Origin: Ilex aquifolium
Taxonomy: Eukaryota; Streptophyta; Magnoliopsida; Aquifoliales; Aquifoliaceae
Direction of reading: 5' to 3'
Assembly (NCBI GenBank): GCA_951799425.1
Contig: OX637405.1
Coordinates: 24,627,371 to 24,691,370, forward strand
DNA: 64,000 nucleotides
In this document: positions 11,535 through 23,016 of the stretch, one piece after another
How the letters are laid out: every line of letters starts with the position of its first letter
How positions within the stretch are numbered: position 1 is the stretch's first letter
Program-made: the position numbers and the translations under genes
The notes under the pieces: generated by a model
Database searches by the model: none
What the model was told of the DNA's origin: nothing
Seen by the model: the letters and a program-made list of their open reading frames with translations, nothing else

Positions 11535-13133
11535 TGCAGCTGGGTGTACTTTGGAAGAGGAAGAGAGGGAAATGAGAAGAAGAAAATCAAGATCTTCAAC
11601 TTTTCTCTACGATTTACGGAGAGTCAAAGTTCATCTACGCGACGAGGGCTACGCCTACATACCAAAAAGGACGGATTTCACTGAAGATTCAAAAATGAAA
11701 TTTTGGGGAAATCAAAGTTTGATCTTTGTTAGTGTTCTTGAAGGTTCTACAATCTCGTTTTACTCTTCAAGAGGTAGGGTTTTCATCCTAATTAGGTTTA
11801 TTTCCAATCTCGGGTTGTGATATGAAATGGGTAGATTGTTAGAGATGTATAACACTTGCCTATTGTGGTTAATTTGATGAAATGTGTATTGAAAATGGGT
11901 AGAAATCAATTCTAGCTTGAATTGGTGTATAGAAATTGCTAGCTTGTAATTTCTTGAAAAATGATGTCATGTGGGTATGTTATGTGTTTATATCATACGT
12001 ATGTGGAATTAAGCGTGTTATTGCATAGATTATGTATAACATGCTTGGAAAAATTGTTGTTGAATGTAAATGTTGATATATGCTTATGATATATTGGCAT
12101 TGTGATGATTTATAAACAATTATATGCTTTGGATATAATTAGCCACGTAATGTGTTGAAATGTGGTAGAAATAGTTCATATGACATTCATTACATATGGA
12201 TATGATATTGATATTACAATTGTTCATTACATTGTATATGCACAGAGGCATCACATTCATGGGCATTAGGCATGAGTGGGGGTGTGTGTCCATGTTATTG
12301 AATCAAACATCAGTCTTGGTGGTTGATAAGTGGGCTCGGTATAGTTGGACCAAGGTTCAACAGAGTTGCATGGTTGCATGAAAAAGAAAAACTTGTGTCG
12401 GGTATAGCAAGAAGGACTAGACACTCACTCGGGGTACACTTCCGTCGGTGCAAGTCCAAAAAAGTGTATCGGTGTGCGGAACCGGCGGTGAGACACCAAA
12501 ACTCCGCTACCCAACAAAGACACATGATTTTATTTTATAAAACAACCATTGGATATATAACATTAATGGCGGGGGCTTGGAATGCCCGGTGATCATACGC
12601 ATGAAATTTGCATGTGTTAAGAGAGCCGGTGAAGGCTCGGGTTGAAGTGTATGAGTGAGTCTCATCTCATTTCATGGCATAACATGGTGATTTCCAACAT
12701 TAAATTGCATATTCTTGATTAGAATGATTGTTGCTTGTTGAATGGTGCATGTGAACATTTCATATGCATCTAGGTTGGAAAGTAGCCTCTTTAGGAGATA
12801 CCCTATTGAGCGTGACTCACAATTTATGGGAAAACATTTCAGGTGCGGGATTTACACCGGTGGAGAGCTTTCATTTGGGCCCTTAACGATGAAGAAAAGC
12901 CGACATGTGGCTTTTAAATTATGACTTTTGAAAAACTTCATGTAAATTCGTTTTGGACAAGTAAATGTATGAAATGGATTGTAATCAAACTTGAATTAAC
13001 TATGTTTAATGCAAAATTACATGTTATATGAATTTGTTATGATGATGTGTAAGTTTGGAATGGATTGAATTGAAAAACAAAGAAAGGAATTGTAGGTTTT
13101 CAAGCAAAAACCACATATATATTTTTTGTTGGC

Positions 13134-13372
13134 ATTCGAACGTCATTCCACGTTTGAATGTAGAAAGCTTACAGTACTTAAGGCTCTGCAGAGAACCAAA
13201 GTACTGGGAGCAACCTTAGTTCGAATGTCATTCCACGTTCGAACGTCACTTTCGCGTTCGAACGCCATTCCACGTGCGAATGTAAAGAGCTTACAGTACT
13301 TTTGCATCTCTGCAGAGAACCAAAGTATTGGGAGCAACCTTCGTTCGAATGCTAGTCCACGTTCGAATGGGT
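13134..13372. repeat. TTCGAACG / CGTTCGAA inverted-repeat cluster in LTR F1
   Basis: Four inverted modules of the form TTCGAACG-TCATTCCA-CGTTCGAA occur in 240 bp. They are joined by a repeated ~95-bp linker (AGCTTACAGTACTT, CTCTGCAGAGAACCAAAGTA, GGGAGCAACCTT). The palindromic core matches the array at 741-1190, but the linkers are unrelated. Confidence 0.85.
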
Positions 13373-13662
13373 AGGTTTTGTTAAAATCTCATTTTTTTGT
13401 TGAAATGTTTTGCTAGGCCTTTGGGTCTTGGGTTCTCTTGTTCAAATGATATAAATGGACATTAAATGAGAATAAATTGATGCATATTGGGCCCCGGATG
13501 GGTCATGTGATTGAAGTGTATACAGATCGTGCGTTTGGGAGAACCGGTTCAAGGGAGACTCTGCCCAAACTTTGTGTTTTTGTGATCCCGGTAAAGGGGA
13601 TGATGTACTGTGGTGTCGGGTTGTGCGACATTCACGAGTATTTCTGCAGGTTGATCACCCCC

Positions 13663-14223
13663 CCCCAATGGGAAAAATCAAATACCGCTGCCTTAAGACA
13701 CTATGAGTGGTATATATCAATACTGGAGGGAGCTCACTCTCTTGGTACAACAACAAGCCAGGAACAACAACTACACTACTGCCACCCAACCCCAAGTTCA
13801 AGAGCAAAACGTTGGAGGTGAGGTATAAGGATGAAGATCCTTAAGGAATTTCTGTGACAACGCTCTCCTACCTTCCAAGGAGGTTCAGACCCACTTGAGG
13901 TAGAGAAGTGGCTTTGACAGGTGGTGAAAGTGATGTATGACATGGATATTGCCAATGACTTAAGGGTAGGTATAGCTGCATATCTTATGAAAGGGGAAGT
14001 TGACCATTGGTGGGAATCGGCAAAAAAAAGGAGAAATCTGAAATAAAAAACTTGGGCAAAATTCGAAGAGTTTTTCAATGGGAAGTACTTTCTCAAATCT
14101 GTGGGGGACAAGTTGGCATCCGACTTCATGGAAGTTCAACCATGTAACATGACTTTTGCTCAATATGAGGCCAAGTTCGCGAAGCTCTCCAGTCAACTAA
14201 ACCCTAGAATGCCAAATGGTTTG
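13663..14223 (+). pseudogene. gag: Gypsy Gag capsid fragment, frameshifted
   Basis: Translation gives a plant gypsy Gag core: a stretch containing VMYDMDIANDLRVGIAAYLM, then KGEVDHWWESAKKR, then TWAKFEEFFNGKYF, and finally FMEVQPCNMTFAQYEAKF. These match the retrotransposon gag domain (YLxGxAxxWW region and following helices). Frames change and stops occur (for example at the LK*KTW position), so it is dead. It continues the Gag start at 11073 and breaks off at 14223 where LTR G2 begins. No protease or RT follows. Confidence 0.75.
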
Positions 14224-14545
14224 TGTAAGATCCCATATTATTTTTGAATACCTATGTTGCATTAAGAATGTTCATAAAGTAATGAAAATGGTCTTAGCAA
14301 ATTCGAAGCGTAATTCGTAGAATAATTGCGAGGTTTAAGTTTTCACGCGTAATGACTTTTGGATCAAATTTAAAGTTAGAGGCGTACAAGCTTGAGAAGA
14401 GTAGGTAAATAATTATTCTAAAATTTTTTAGGCCAAAAGAACCTCGCTATTGAATCTGGATTGCCAAGAATGTTAGGATAGATATTTAGTCGGTATTGCA
14501 ATCTGAAAGGGTAAAATAGTAAATTTGGTGTTTTTGGTATAATTC
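14224..14545 (+). mobile_element. LTR G2, 5' fragment
   Basis: It starts TGTAAGATCCC, an LTR-like terminus, and follows the order of LTR B (the TTTTTTAGG, CTATTGAATCTGG and GGGTAAAATAG blocks). It is interrupted by solo LTR F2 at AATTC (14541-14545) and resumes at 16784. G1 and G2 are the same family and flank gag, so they may be the two LTRs of one deleted element. The absence of a polypurine tract before 14224 leaves this open. Confidence 0.55.
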
Positions 14546-14984
14546 TGTAAAAACCAGAAAAATTAAAACTTAACTAAGAAGGGAAAAATGGTAACTAGCT
14601 ATTAAAGTACGGGTTGAAAATCCAAATTTTTATAGAACTCGGATGATGAAACGGACCTCACCGTTGGATGCTCTCGTGAAATCTAGTTACCTAGTCAATT
14701 TTCATTGAATTCCGAGATAGTCGTATTTTCCGCGTATTATAAAATGATTGGGTGTTGCGCGACTAAAATTATCGTGATCAAATTTTACTCACGGGGCCCG
14801 AGAAATAATTTAAATTTACTGAGGTAAAAATACACTAAACTTAACGCAGTACGAGATTTAATTGATTTGGAATAAAATTGGATCTGTTAAAATGAGACGT
14901 GTGGTGCAATAAGGGCCAAGCAATTAAGGAAGTATAAAAAGGAGAATTTTTGGGTCTTCCACCCATTTCCTATGAGTTTTGGCT

Positions 14985-15029
14985 GAGAGAGAGAGAGAGA
15001 GAGAGAGAGTGAGAGAGAGAGAGAGAGAA
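14985..15029. repeat. (GA)n microsatellite in the LTR F2 leader
   Basis: A GA run broken by one T, shortly downstream of the TATA box. Confidence 0.95.
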
Positions 15030-16218
15030 AGGAGAAATTCTTCAAGTCTTCTTCTTCATTCTTCCTTCGATCTATGGAGATCCGTCCATTGGATTGGGAT
15101 AGCGCAAGAGCAAAGGTTGCTATACTCGACGAGAGCTACGCGCCAGTACCAACCAAGTCCATTTTTGAAACATTGAGGAATTTGGAGTTTTGGATCGAAA
15201 TTGAACGAAGCATCATTGGGCATCGTGAGGAGTTGTTCTACCCCATGCTCATGCTACAAAAGGTAGGGTTCTCTCCTATCTAGGTTTACTTTCAACCTAT
15301 GATTGCAATATGAAATGGGTAGGGTTATAGAGATGAAATATCATGTGTTAGCTCACACCTAGTGTATCTAGGATATGAAAAATGAGTATGAGAATATGTT
15401 AAAAATCGATTCTTGCTTGATTTGTGTTTCGGTTCGAAAATGTGAATCTACCGATAGGAGAGGCACGACTTACCGACAGTAAGATCTTTGGGTTTGATGA
15501 AATGGTTTCTTTGGGTATGCTATGTGTTTACATTTTATGCTAAGTGTTTGATAAAATACTTAGGGTTCAAGTGTGTTATTTGGATTGACATCATATATAA
15601 CATGCTTAGGAATGTTATTGGAAGTGGACATGTTTATTATATGCTTTGCAATATGATGATCATGATGATATGAATTGCAATTGTACATTATATTTGCTTA
15701 TGTATGGGTACCATCACATTCGTGGGCACCCGACATGAGTGTGGGTGTGTGCGTGCATATTTTTTATCAAACACCATTCTTAGTGAGTTGATACGTGAGT
15801 TCGGGAAAGTTGGACCTAGGTTTGGCTAAGTCGCACGGGTTTGCATTACATAAATGTGTTGGGGTTAGAAAGAAGGACTAGATTCTCCCTTGGGTGCAAG
15901 ACTCGGTAACTTCGGATATGCACTCCCATTGGTATTTAGCTTATAAAGTGTGTCGGTGTACGCGGAACTGTTAGTGGAAGTCCATAAATTCCGTGTCAAT
16001 TGAGTGACCGTTGGTGGAAGTCCATAAATACCTACACCAAAAAGACACAGATTTTTATAAAATAGTTATTGGATGTCTAATATTAATGGCGATGGCTTGG
16101 AATGTCCGGATGCATACACATGTCATAACATGTGTTATGGGAGCTGGTGGGACTCAGGGTTGCATTGCATGCGTGAGTTCTCATCTCATAGCATGGCATG
16201 AAATGGTAGCATTGTTAT

Positions 16219-16240
16219 TATATATATATATATATATATG
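16219..16240. repeat. (TA)n microsatellite
   Basis: An uninterrupted TA run of 22 bp inside LTR F2, upstream of the acceptor-like TTTCAG. Confidence 0.95.
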
Positions 16241-16783
16241 CATTTGAGTTGGGAGGTGATCTCCATAAGAGATATCCTATTGAGAGTGTCTCGCCCTTTA
16301 TGAGAATATATTTCAGGTGTTGGACAGGCTTCTGGTTACGGCTCTCACTTGGGCCCGTATTGATAACAGAGCCAGGCTAGGGCTCTTGAGTTATATTTTG
16401 TAGTTCCTTTGTATATATTTATAGTTGTCCTTGCATATTTTAAGTACAAAACTTGTATTTTGTTAAAGACATGTAATGGAACTCTTATGGACATTATTTT
16501 GTTGTGAATGAATGTATGTTGTTGATGTTGGTATTCAATGCTATATTGATTGAACATTGATGGTTAGAGCCTGGTGTGGTAAATGGTTAGGATTGCATAC
16601 GTTGTGTGTGTTGGGTAGATCTCCCCGTACAATGGAAACTCTGTCAGGATTTTGTTAGAATTATGGACTCCGATGAATGGGGTATCATTACGTGTTATCG
16701 AGTTAAGTGGTATCACGGGTTATTCCGCGGGTTGATGGGTGATCAACGGGTTAATCGGGACCCCTTAAAATTGGGGCGTGACA

Positions 16784-17003
16784 AATTCAGTTTGGATTTT
16801 TATAAAAATCATAAAATTAAATATTTTTAGGTTAAAATAGCATTATATATGGATCCTGAATGTCGAAAAACTTTGAGGTAGTTATTAGAGATGTTTAGGG
16901 GCAAAACCATAATATTAGGGAAAAAAAATATTTTTAACCTTATGAAAAGTAAAAGACAGGAATTGCTGGGTATAAAACCCCATTTAGTCACCCATTATTT
17001 CGA
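16784..17003 (+). mobile_element. LTR G2, continuation, truncated
   Basis: After F2, LTR G2 resumes with TTTTTAGGTTAAAATAGC, GAATGTCGAAAAACTTTG and GGTATAAAACCCCATTT, in the same order as 9190-9390. It stops near 17003, where unrelated sequence leading to the FAR1-like pseudogene begins. Confidence 0.55.
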
Positions 17004-17640
17004 GTGCGGCTCCTCTACGGTAGGAGACTAACTTCATGGTATGTTGTTTAATGATACTACGCCGTTTTACGGCTCTTTTCTTTTTTATTAAAAAAAGAAA
17101 AAAAATTAGTGCACAGAAATGGGACCATTTAGCGCCTCCCATATCAAAACCAGATGACAGCCTTCATCTCCCGCTTCTTCTTCGTCAAATGTAGCCTTCT
17201 TCTCAACTTATTCTCCCGCATCTTCTTTGTCAATTGTAATGAACACTAAGTAAACTTCGACTATCTACATCTTCGTCAATTCCTCTAATTGAAGTCGTAC
17301 AAAGCACTCGGCGCAATACGGTTCAGTTCTTGTTGATTTTATTTATGTCCTCTCTGTCTTTTTCTATATTTATCAACTTGCATGTTGTCTTTCGATTTGG
17401 GAACTTGATTTTCTACTATTTGCAGTTGTATATGAGAGATCTAGGGTTTGTTATACATGATTTTATGATATTTAGGCTATAGGTGTTGGGAAGCTCTTCT
17501 GATTTTCTGGAACTGCTATGATAAAGATTTTTTGTCAATGTTGTTCCTGTTTTATTTATTGTTTTTGGAATGTCATACATATATTCATGTGTTTGATTCA
17601 CCACATAATGTTATTTTAATGAAATTTCGTATTGTAGGAT
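17004..17640 (+). other. Non-coding sequence upstream of the FAR1-like pseudogene
   Basis: No coding domain is seen. A pyrimidine-rich segment (17150-17250) followed by a stretch with intron-like T-richness and TTGTAG just before 17641 resembles a 5' leader and intron, but no splice sites can be asserted. Confidence 0.3.
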
Positions 17641-19046
17641 ACTATGATGGATGATTCGGGGATTAATGTGACAAAGAATTGACCACATATTGATATGCAA
17701 TTTGATGCTGAAGAAGATGCTTATGTGTTTTAAAACAATTATGGAGGGTCCGTGGGATTTAGCATGAGAAAATATTTTTAGAATAAAAATTTCAAAGATG
17801 GCGTTTTCATTTATAGGAAATATGTTTGTTGTAACAAGGTTAAAGGGTTCGAGATAAAAGAGATTGACAAATAAGAAAACCTCGAGCAGACACGCGAACA
17901 AATTGCACAGTTCATATGTGCATATCTCTTAATAGAGAAATTGACAAATTTGTTGTGGTGAAATGGGACGACAACCACAACCACCATTTACACCTTACCG
18001 GATATATGTATATGATGTCATCCCAATAGAAGGTTACTAAAACACAAGACATTAATATTGATATGACTGCGGATTGTGAGATATCACTTAAGGCTTCCTA
18101 TGAACTTTCGAGTACTCAGGTGAGAGGAAAGGAAAGCCTAAGCTTTACTCGTCAAGACCAAAAGAATTACCTTCGTGAAAGGAGGCAACAAGACTTGAGG
18201 TATAATGCGATGGGTAGTTTGTTGAAGTATTTCTGAACAAAAGCAACTAAAAATCCATCATTTTATTATGGAGTGCAATTAAATGTGGAGGAGCATATTA
18301 CTAATATTTTTTAGGTCAACCCTAGACTGATTATTGATTATGGCAACTTTGGAGTGGTTGTCTCATTTGACAAAACTTTCAGAACAAACAAGGAGTATCG
18401 ACCTTTGATTGTTTTACTGGCTTCGACAATTTCAGGGAGATAGTTTTATTTGGAACTGCATTATTGTATGGTGAAATGATAGCATTATTTCAATGGTTGT
18501 TTCAGACATTCCTACAAGCTATATTTGAAAAATATCTTATTACCATCTTCATCAACCAAGATCAAGCAATGCCTAAGGCTATTTCTCAAGTGATACCAGA
18601 GACATACCATGGGTTATGTTGTTGGCACCTTTGCCAAAATGCTTTGAAACATTTAATGAACATATATAAGGATGGTTCACATTTTCCTACTCAATTTAAA
18701 GAGTGTGTATATGGATATGAGAAAGAGCATAAATAATTTGAGGCTTGGGAATTGTTGCTTGCGGAGTATAATTTGCACGATAATATGTAAATGAAATTCA
18801 CTTGGGCATTGAGAGAGAAATGGGGACATGTGTATACAAAGAGGACTTTTTCACTGCAGGAATGAGGAGTACCCAACTAAGTGAGAGCTTGAATGTAGCC
18901 TTACGGAAATACTTAAAGTCAGAACATGACATTGTTCAGTTCTTCGTTTATTTTGATAGAGTTATGAATGATAAGCGGTATAACGAGTCAGACTCATAAT
19001 AGCAAGCTAGGCAAAATTACCTAGATTGAAGTTAAAAAGAGCTCCA
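17641..19046 (+). pseudogene. FAR1/FHY3-like (MULE transposase-derived) pseudogene, 5' part
   Basis: FAR1-related proteins are transcription factors, or transposases, built of an N-terminal FAR1 zinc domain, a MULE transposase core and a C-terminal SWIM zinc finger. Here the FAR1 domain appears as MQFDAEEDAYVF then GGSVGFSMRKYF and YVCCNKVKGF. The MULE core appears as SFDKTFRTNKEYRPLIV, then INQDQAMPKAISQVIPETYH and GLCCWHLCQNALKHL. A later conserved block reads MRSTQLSESLNVALRKYLKS. Stops and frameshifts interrupt every part. It ends at CTCCA (19042-19046), duplicated at 63053 where the gene resumes, so the copia insertion split it. Confidence 0.8.
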
Positions 19047-19201
19047 TGTAATAATTAATGTGGCCTACATAATTTGGCACATGTGATTTTATAGATTATT
19101 ATCGGATAATTAGTTTGGGTCAGATAATGATAAGGTCACTAATCCTAATCTAACTAGTATAAGTAATGGTTTTTGCTTGGTCAATGAGAAGAAGTGGTTA
19201 C
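19047..19201 (+). mobile_element. Copia 5' LTR, left part
   Basis: Aligns with 62591-62745 of the 3' LTR (shared blocks GATTATTATCGGATAATTAG and CTAATCCTAATCTAAC). It is interrupted after GTTAC by solo LTR A. Confidence 0.85.
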
Positions 19202-21700
19202 TGTAACGCCCCAAATACCACCCTGGACGGCAATACATTCTACAACCATTTATAACGTGAGAGCACAAATAAAAATTCATAAATAACCGGGGGTCCTTAA
19301 TTTTCACGAAATTTGGGCAGAGCCTCCTTTGTTCGGGGAGCTCTACCCAAAACACAACCTGTGCATTTATAATACATCGACCACACCGGGTCCATTTATC
19401 CCTCAAATCTCTACAACATTGCCCTAAAAGATTTTCCATTCACCACATGTAATATTCACAATAGCATTCCCCAAAATAATAAGCCAAGCCATGGCCACAA
19501 TATCAAAAGAATATGTCCAACAATGGCCTTTACATTTCCAAATGAATTGAACTAAGATAACGCAGTGGAATACAAAATACTAGACTTTACATGACTTCCA
19601 AAATAATTTATCAAGTCTAGTACAAAAATAAATGACATCTCTATATGTCCCACTCGGGATCCACGTATCCCTCTAAGGAAGCTTCTCCTTGGCCCGGCTC
19701 ATGAGCATCGAGCTCCTCCTCTAGAGTAAAATCTGAAAATATTCAACGGTAGGGGGTGAGCACGAAGCTCTGTAGAAAAATCCTCCCAATCCCAAACAAG
19801 GTTTAGAAAAGTATATAAAACGGTCGGTCTCATTTTACAAATAACATATATAGCATTTCAAGTAAAACATGACATTTTAAGTAGATCTCCAGTTTAAGCT
19901 ATAATCATGATCTAGTGAAAAGTTAATGTAAATTGCATAACATTATACCATTTATGAAGGGCGTCTTCCGATGCATTGTCCCATACCAATGCACCGGCCA
20001 AGACAATCCAACCATCATTCTCTATATATATATTTTGGTTCATCCCCGTACCATGTATGTTGAGTGCTTCTCATGAATCTACCCAACGATTATACCTAGT
20101 CCACCTATTTACATCATAATCACAAGCACTATAGGAAAGGGCGTCTACCATCCCAATGGCAGTGACGAGTCCCTTCCTAGGAAAAGTATACAATCCCTTG
20201 TTCGAACTCCAGTGAACGATAGTGGTCGCATTACCAAATGACAAACCACTACAAGTGTTAGGAAACCATCTCACCCCTCACTGGGATAGACTAACCTCTA
20301 ACACTTTACGGCATCTCTCGATGGCAATCCAAGTCCCTCACAACAACCATACAATGAGGAAATCAAGATATTCTCCATTCATAAACAATTTCCAATATAT
20401 ACAAAATCCACAATTCCTCATTTATAATTCAAGAGTCACAAGTGTACCATTCTCAATATACTACAATACTAAGGAATTTAAAATATGCAAGAGATCATAT
20501 CAATAAACATTCACAACCTTGATATCAAAATTCTAGGGTTTTTCCAAACCAAACATAATTTCTTGGAATAATAACAAGGATTAGATTAAAACATGATTTA
20601 GTCAACAATAGGCATTTAGAAATCATGAATTCATGTATTTTTCATAACCCAAACATGTATTTAACAAAACTAAGATTTTGGGAACTCAAGAACAATGTCT
20701 CTTGAACCCAATCATGCATTTTGTTCAAAATCTATGTTTCAATAACAAAGAATCCAAGAACTCATATCTATTTATCATATACTCTCAAGAATATTGAAAA
20801 TATACATATATAATACCCTAATCCTCAATGAAAGAGTTTGAGAAGAATCCCCTACCTTGAATCCAAGTTCCAAACTAAAACCCAAGCTCTAGAGATCTCT
20901 TTTCTCCCTTTCCTCCTTTCCTCCTTTCCTCTATCTTCTCCTAGGGTGCCAAGAGGTTTTGGGGTGAGAGATGTGAGAAAAATGGAAGAAAAAGGGGCAG
21001 AATTCTGAGTTTAAACCCAGCAGTCCCGTTTTTTACTGCTCATGGCTGATTTGGGTTTTCTCCAAAATTACAGTTTTGCCACTAAAAATCTCTAATTTGA
21101 TCCATATGACTACCCTAAGGTTTTTCGACGTTTCGGATTCATTTTTAATGTTATTTTAACCTAAAAACATTTATTTTTATGATTTATTTCAAACTAAAAT
21201 AAATTTACACTCGAAACATTAAAATTACTACCCAAGTGTAGATTTTTGGTCAACTTCGGAGAATAAACTGATTTGACTCAGGTATTTCTAGTATGTGTGA
21301 CCTATATGGTTGGAAAGATATACGAGTTAGGGTTCTAACAAAAATAACGGTGCGCAATTTGGACTTTCCAACAAAGAGTTATGATCAAATTGGTGAAAGG
21401 TAGTCGGCCGGACTGTTTCGATATTGTTTCGTTATCTGGGCATAACTCTCTCATCCGAGTTCCGATTGAGATGATTCAAGATGATATGGAACTCTAAGAA
21501 AGAGTTCTACAACTTCCATGTTTTGAGTTTTGAGAGATATTGACTGTATCAAGGTCGAAATTGGGCTTGAAGTTGCAGCTAGTGCACTGTTTACGTGCAC
21601 TGTTCATGTGCAATGTTTATTTTATTTTTACGTCATTAAATATATAAGAATCACTAAATAAATACATTACTATATTAATATAAGCATGTGGGGGTTTACA
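19202..21700 (-). mobile_element. Solo LTR A, family 2, minus strand (2499 bp), TSD GTTAC
   Basis: GTTAC flanks both ends (19197-19201, 21701-21705). On the minus strand it begins TGTAAACCCCCACATGC and ends GGGGCGTTACA. The GGGTAGAG/CTCTGCCC hairpin is at 19315-19348. Donor-like CAAG/GTAGGG and acceptor-like TTTTCAG delimit a possible minus-strand intron at 19733-20855. Two TGCACTGTT repeats with GTGCAC palindromes occur near 21585-21620. It sits inside the copia 5' LTR. Confidence 0.92.
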
Positions 21701-21705
21701 GTTAC

Positions 21706-21999
21706 TTGATGTCCTACTTTGATGGAAAGTAGAGTTTATGTTGAACTAGGGAACCGGTCCTCTCTCTACCTATAAATATACACATGTCACATCGAGTTGT
21801 GTATCATAAGAATAAGGGTCAGGAGAGAGAAACTTATTTACGGGCTATACCAAAAGATCAAACAATTCAAAGGTTTGCATCAATGGCTACAGGTTCAACA
21901 TGACGTTTTTAATTCCACATAATTGATATGTGAAAACCATGACTGTTCTAGTTCTTAGAATTAGGATTTGATTGATTCCTTTGATCAAATAAAATTTGA
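21706..21999 (+). mobile_element. Copia 5' LTR, right part
   Basis: Continues the LTR after solo LTR A. It contains a TATA box in CTACCTATAAATATACACATG (TATAAATA, 21772-21779), like 62813-62820 in the 3' LTR, and the block GGTTTGCATCAATGGCT. The exact end is blurred by substitutions and lies just before the primer site. Confidence 0.8.
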
Positions 22000-22002
22000 A
22001 TG

Positions 22003-22014
22003 TGATATTAGAGC
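22003..22014 (+). other. Decayed primer binding site of the copia element
   Basis: TGATATTAGAGC differs at two positions from the tRNA-iMet site TGGTATCAGAGC and lies just inside the 5' LTR. Confidence 0.75.
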
Positions 22015-23016
22015 CCCATTAAGAACTCTCGTAATTTTTCATTAAAGATATACATATACTTTTCTCATGTTGAATCGTTGGACTGAATCGCTTCTTGAAC
22101 AATATTACGCGTGAACTATGTTTACCTATTGTTTGAACTAATTATTAGAATATAAGGACAATGAAGATTTGTACCATAAAAATTGTTTCTTTGATGACTA
22201 ATTGAATCAAAAATTAATTGAATATAGATATGATGTGGAGTCATCTGCCATTTTTCCTTGTCCTATTTAAATTGATGCAGGCCAGCCCATCATGGAAAGT
22301 CTTTGTTCTTGTTTTACTGTTTACCTCATGGTATATGAGGGGTAGGTTATTCTGTAGATAAAAGGGCATTCATGTTACAATTGTAGTTAATTGCCACCAT
22401 GATGATGATATCTTATTTATCTAAAGCCATTAAAATTTAACTCTCTTTTCTATTAACATCATTGTGAAATAGTTATTGGGGGAATAATTTGCATGAATAG
22501 ATGAATGTTTTATTGTGTTTCTTGGAAGATTAAAGCATTGTCATGCTATGAAATATTATATTAAACATTTAATTATGTTTTTACCACTCACAATTATGTG
22601 TTTGACCTTATTGCGGCAAAGATAGTTTGACATTAATGATAGTATACCGTTACTAAAGAGGTCAACAAAGACAATATTTAGGGTATTATGATTTACCTTG
22701 ATAGCCCATATACGTACAGGATCTTGGTTTCATGATGTCTTTAATGTATCATGGTTACTTTTAATCTAATGGTTTAGATTTTCTTGGTTTAATTACGCAT
22801 TAACATTGGACTCATGATGTGTTACACAATATCATTATTTTGATTCGAGATCTATATTATGATATAGTTTGGTAGTCACTAAAGTGACCCAACTAGAATG
22901 ACTCATAGATATCGAATTGCATAATTACTTTTAATATTCTTTATATTGTGATATTAAAATAATTATTTGTGCAATGTCATTATTTTGACTAAATGCTTAT
23001 ATTATGATATTGTTTG
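22015..23016 (+). mobile_element. Copia untranslated leader, first part
   Basis: No coding frame is apparent. A block around 22840-22930 (TTATTTTGA, TATATTATGATAT, GTTTGGTA, AAAGTG-CCCAA) is repeated in diverged form at 22975-23016 plus 25761-25830, either side of solo LTR B. This shows an internal tandem duplication of ~150 bp that predates the LTR insertion. Confidence 0.6.

Larger units (their letters stand above)
11105..13657 (+). mobile_element. Solo LTR F1, family 1, inserted in gag (2553 bp)
   Basis: The start reads (C/T)GATAAAACCCGGGTAAATT, close to the TGTAAAACCCGGG start of LTR D. The 3' terminus is damaged: the last ~40 bp before the expected GTGTCACA are missing and it ends GTTGATCA. 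C-runs on both sides (11100-11104, 13658-13662) fit a CCCCC duplication but are low complexity. Inside are a post-promoter inverted repeat (11501-11534), a frame with core LRDEGYAYIPK, a possible intron 11774-12842 (AGAG/GTAGGG to TTTCAG/GTGCGG), a GAGCC/GGCTC hairpin near 12625 and TTCGAACG palindromes at 13134-13372. Gag reads on after it, which supports an insertion. Confidence 0.7.
14546..16783 (+). mobile_element. Solo LTR F2, family 1 (2238 bp), TSD AATTC
   Basis: It starts TGTAAAAACCAG and ends GGGGCGTGACA, with AATTC on both sides (14541-14545 and 16784-16788). A TATA box (TATAAAAA, 14933-14940) is followed by a GA microsatellite and a short frame (15074-15283) with core LDESYAPVPTK. 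A possible intron runs 15263-16316 (AAAG/GTAGGG to TTTCAG/GTGTTGG). A diverged 3' hairpin (GGGTAGAT/ACTCTGTC) lies at 16613-16646. A duplicated block GGTGGAAGTCCATAAAT is at ~15972 and ~16013. Confidence 0.9.
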
